Origin: an uncultured Verrucomicrobiales bacterium
GTDB taxonomy: Bacteria; Verrucomicrobiota; Verrucomicrobiia; Verrucomicrobiales; Akkermansiaceae
Reading direction: 5' to 3'
Length of the DNA stretch: 64,000 nucleotides
Assembly (NCBI GenBank): GCA_937928735.1
Contig: CALFVF010000001.1
Location: 62,001 to 126,000, forward strand
Part shown: positions 62,414 to 64,000 of the stretch, one piece after another
How the letters are laid out: each line of letters begins with the position of its first letter
Position numbering within the stretch: the stretch's first letter is position 1
Translations under genes and position numbers: made by a program
Notes under the pieces: generated by a model
The model's database searches: none
The model's input: only the letters and a program-made list of their open reading frames with translations
Told to the model about the DNA's origin: nothing

Positions 62414-63106
62414 ATGACTGTTAAACATTTCTTTTACGGACTCATCATTAGCTTTGCGGTGCCATGGCTACTGGTTGTTGCGATTCCCTTTGAGTCAATG
62501 CGCTCACTGGAGTCAGTAGAATTTAGCGAAGATAAAGATGAACGTACAGGTCCATACATACCCTCACGTGGTGGGCGTATGAGCAATGGCTCTCTCATCT
62601 ATGCTGCGGAGAACTGTGCGAGCTGCCACTCACAGGTGATTCGCCCGACATACGCTGGCAATGACTTATTCCGTGAAGGTTGGGCAGGAGCGAGTAAGGA
62701 TAGTCGCCGTGAGTCCAATGCCTTTGATTACCCAGGGGAAATGAATGGAGCAGGGAATGCCTTTGCCCATATTGGGGAGAGCCGTAATGGCCCTGACCTC
62801 TCCAACGTAGGCTATCGCTATGAGGGTGAGCAGGGTTACCAAGATCTTCTTGTGCGTCTCTACAATCCTAGATTATTAGAGGGCAATTATAAATCGATCT
62901 GTCAGCCGAATCCTGCTTTGTTCAAAACAGAAGATGATAAAGGGCAGGCGAATCACCGTGACACTCTCGATGTCCCTACAAAAGAAGGTAAAAAAGTAGT
63001 CCCCCGTGACACAGCTTTGACATTGGCCAATTACATTCTATCTCTACGCCGTGACGATCAGGTGCCTGATAGCATGAACTACAATCCACGTAAGGGTAAA
63101 AAGTAA
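62414..63106 (+). CDS. CcoO-like monoheme cytochrome c
   Basis: A 230-residue protein with an N-terminal anchor (FFYGLIISFAVPWLLVVAIPFESM), the heme motif CASCHSQVIRPTYAGNDLFREGW and NGPDLSNVGYRYEGEQGYQDLLVRLYNPR, all typical of CcoO/FixO. In CcoO the second heme ligand is a Met in the SxMPxY segment after the NPR motif; here the same place reads SICQPNPALF, with Cys and no Met. Another Met (DSMNY near the end, or EMNGAG) might substitute. It probably conducts electrons between the CcoN-like protein or ActE and the A-type oxidase. Confidence 0.82.
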   Translation: MTVKHFFYGLIISFAVPWLLVVAIPFESMRSLESVEFSEDKDERTGPYIPSRGGRMSNGSLIYAAENCASCHSQVIRPTYAGNDLFREGWAGASKDSRRESNAFDYPGEMNGAGNAFAHIGESRNGPDLSNVGYRYEGEQGYQDLLVRLYNPRLLEGNYKSICQPNPALFKTEDDKGQANHRDTLDVPTKEGKKVVPRDTALTLANYILSLRRDDQVPDSMNYNPRKGKK

Positions 63107-63128
63107 TTTCATTCTACACGATAATTCT

Positions 63129-63899
63129 ATGGTTCAAAAATACGCAGATTCTACAAAGCCCGATCTCGAAGAGGGGACCAATGTAGCGGCGACTCACGCA
63201 AGGCTGACAGATGCTTCTGCAGCTGCTGAGCGCGAGAAAGTGCTTCGTGAAAATGGCATGGAGCCAGTCTCACTCTGGGTAGTACTCGGCTGTTTCGCTG
63301 TTGTGCTCATTGCTGGAGGTGTGTTCTTTAAAGGGGGAAATTATTTCAATAACGCGGCGTTTGTTGCGGCAAATTACCAGCAGGGTGAAGAACCAGGTGG
63401 TGACACAGGCCCTGTGCTAGAGCCTGCGTTTAAGGCCTACATGGCAAAGGGTAAGGGTCTCTACGCGCAGAAGTGTGCGGCGTGTCATGGTGGTGACGGT
63501 AATGGTAATCCGGGCTTCCCGCCACTCACAGGTTCTGAGTACGTGGTGGATAATGCGCGCGTGGTGACGATGATTGCTCTCAACGGTGTTGCCGGACCCA
63601 TTGTGGTGAAAGGTAAGACCTATAATTCCAATATGGCTGCCCAAGCTGTGGGTCTCAATGAGTACGAACTAGCAGGTTTGATCACCTATATCCGTAACTC
63701 ATGGGGTAATGAGGGTGATGTGATGTCGATTGAACAAGCGGCAGAAATTCTGGCTGACTCGGACAGTCGCGGTGGTTCTCAGCTTTCTGGGGATGAGGCG
63801 ATCGAGATGATTCAAGATAAGTTAAAGGCTGCTCCTCTGAGTAAAGAGCAACTTGTGGATAAGAAAACAGGTATCATCGTGGATGCTACTGAAGGTTAA
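63129..63899 (+). CDS. CcoP-like membrane-anchored cytochrome c
   Basis: A 256-residue protein with a soluble N-terminus, one membrane helix (SLWVVLGCFAVVLIAGGVFF, about residues 53-72) and a cytochrome c domain with CAACHGGDGNGNPGFPPL and a Met ligand in SNMAAQA. CcoP usually has two hemes; only one is present. It resembles the short CcoP-like or caa3-type soluble cytochrome subunit, and would feed electrons to the oxidase that starts 27 bp later. The C-terminal 80 residues are acidic and without known motifs. Confidence 0.82.
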   Translation: MVQKYADSTKPDLEEGTNVAATHARLTDASAAAEREKVLRENGMEPVSLWVVLGCFAVVLIAGGVFFKGGNYFNNAAFVAANYQQGEEPGGDTGPVLEPAFKAYMAKGKGLYAQKCAACHGGDGNGNPGFPPLTGSEYVVDNARVVTMIALNGVAGPIVVKGKTYNSNMAAQAVGLNEYELAGLITYIRNSWGNEGDVMSIEQAAEILADSDSRGGSQLSGDEAIEMIQDKLKAAPLSKEQLVDKKTGIIVDATEG

Positions 63900-63925
63900 A
63901 CTAAATTTTTAAACGTATACATACG

Positions 63926-64000
63926 ATGGGCGACGACCACCATAATCCAAACTTCATTCAGAAGTATATTTTCTCCACCGATCACAAGATGATCGGAATC
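63926..64000 (+). CDS. ctaD: Cytochrome c oxidase subunit I, A-type (partial, start only)
   Basis: Only 25 codons are inside the window. They read MGDDHHNPNFIQKYIFSTDHKMIGI; the FSTDHKMIG segment is the conserved N-terminal signature of A-type heme-copper oxidase subunit I (CtaD/CoxA). So the real, catalytic oxidase of this operon lies at its right end, after the CcoN/CcoO/CcoP-like genes. The remaining gene and its subunits II and III are outside the window. Confidence 0.85.
   Translation, partial: MGDDHHNPNFIQKYIFSTDHKMIGI

Overview
The window looks like a chromosome segment of a free-living, probably marine, aerobic member of the Verrucomicrobiota (or a close PVC relative), at roughly 50% G+C. 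The signs are paired DUF1501/DUF1549-DUF1553 and DUF1552/DUF1592-type genes with 'planctomycete cytochrome' motifs, a sigma factor coupled to a FecR-LamG protein, a class III fructose bisphosphatase, and an alternative complex III respiratory operon. No phage, plasmid, CRISPR or transposase gene is visible.

Layout. 1-5.3 kb: a partial PAS sensor, an SLC1-type symporter, and an arsenic operon (arsR, arsC, DUF6428, aquaglyceroporin). 5.3-12 kb: a peroxiredoxin that appears to use selenocysteine, a Ycf46-like AAA ATPase, TlyA, FabV, and a YHS protein with an ECF sigma/anti-sigma pair. 12.3-12.7 kb: tmRNA. 12.8-22 kb: aroB, a YHS protein, an FAD/Fe-S electron-transfer pair, class III FBPase, a two-domain HMA-like protein with two in-frame UGA codons, and EF-P. 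22-40 kb: two minus-strand clusters of exported planctomycete-type proteins around a 1704-residue TPR protein that carries a C39-like peptidase domain. 40-51 kb: a lipoprotein, an HELTH membrane protein, a dCMP deaminase, a lactonase-fold protein, a PepSY/TonB-receptor metal-uptake group, an SDR enzyme, rpsU and an aldo/keto reductase. 51.9-64 kb: a long respiratory operon, actABCDEF, then a cbb3-like module, then the start of an A-type cytochrome oxidase subunit I, which runs off the window.

Three observations stand out. First, three in-frame UGA codons in two genes (one in the peroxiredoxin, two in the HMA-like protein) each sit where a redox or metal-binding cysteine is expected. Each is followed 19-22 nt later by a hairpin whose loop begins CGUG, which fits bacterial SECIS elements and selenocysteine. 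Second, the CcoN-like protein in the respiratory operon lacks all three CuB histidines and both helix-10 heme histidines, so it cannot be an oxidase; the real oxidase subunit starts three genes later. Third, a 156-bp palindromic element is present in three complete copies, each with a 3-bp TTA or TAA target duplication and compensatory base changes in its stems, plus a 25-bp remnant.

Working together: the alternative complex III should oxidise menaquinol and pass electrons through cytochromes ActA/ActE and the CcoO/CcoP-like cytochromes to the A-type oxidase. The arsenic operon would reduce arsenate and let arsenite leave through a channel. The TonB receptor, PepSY protein and small CxxC membrane protein probably serve metal (iron or copper) uptake and reduction. 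All assignments come from reading the sequence; no database search was run.
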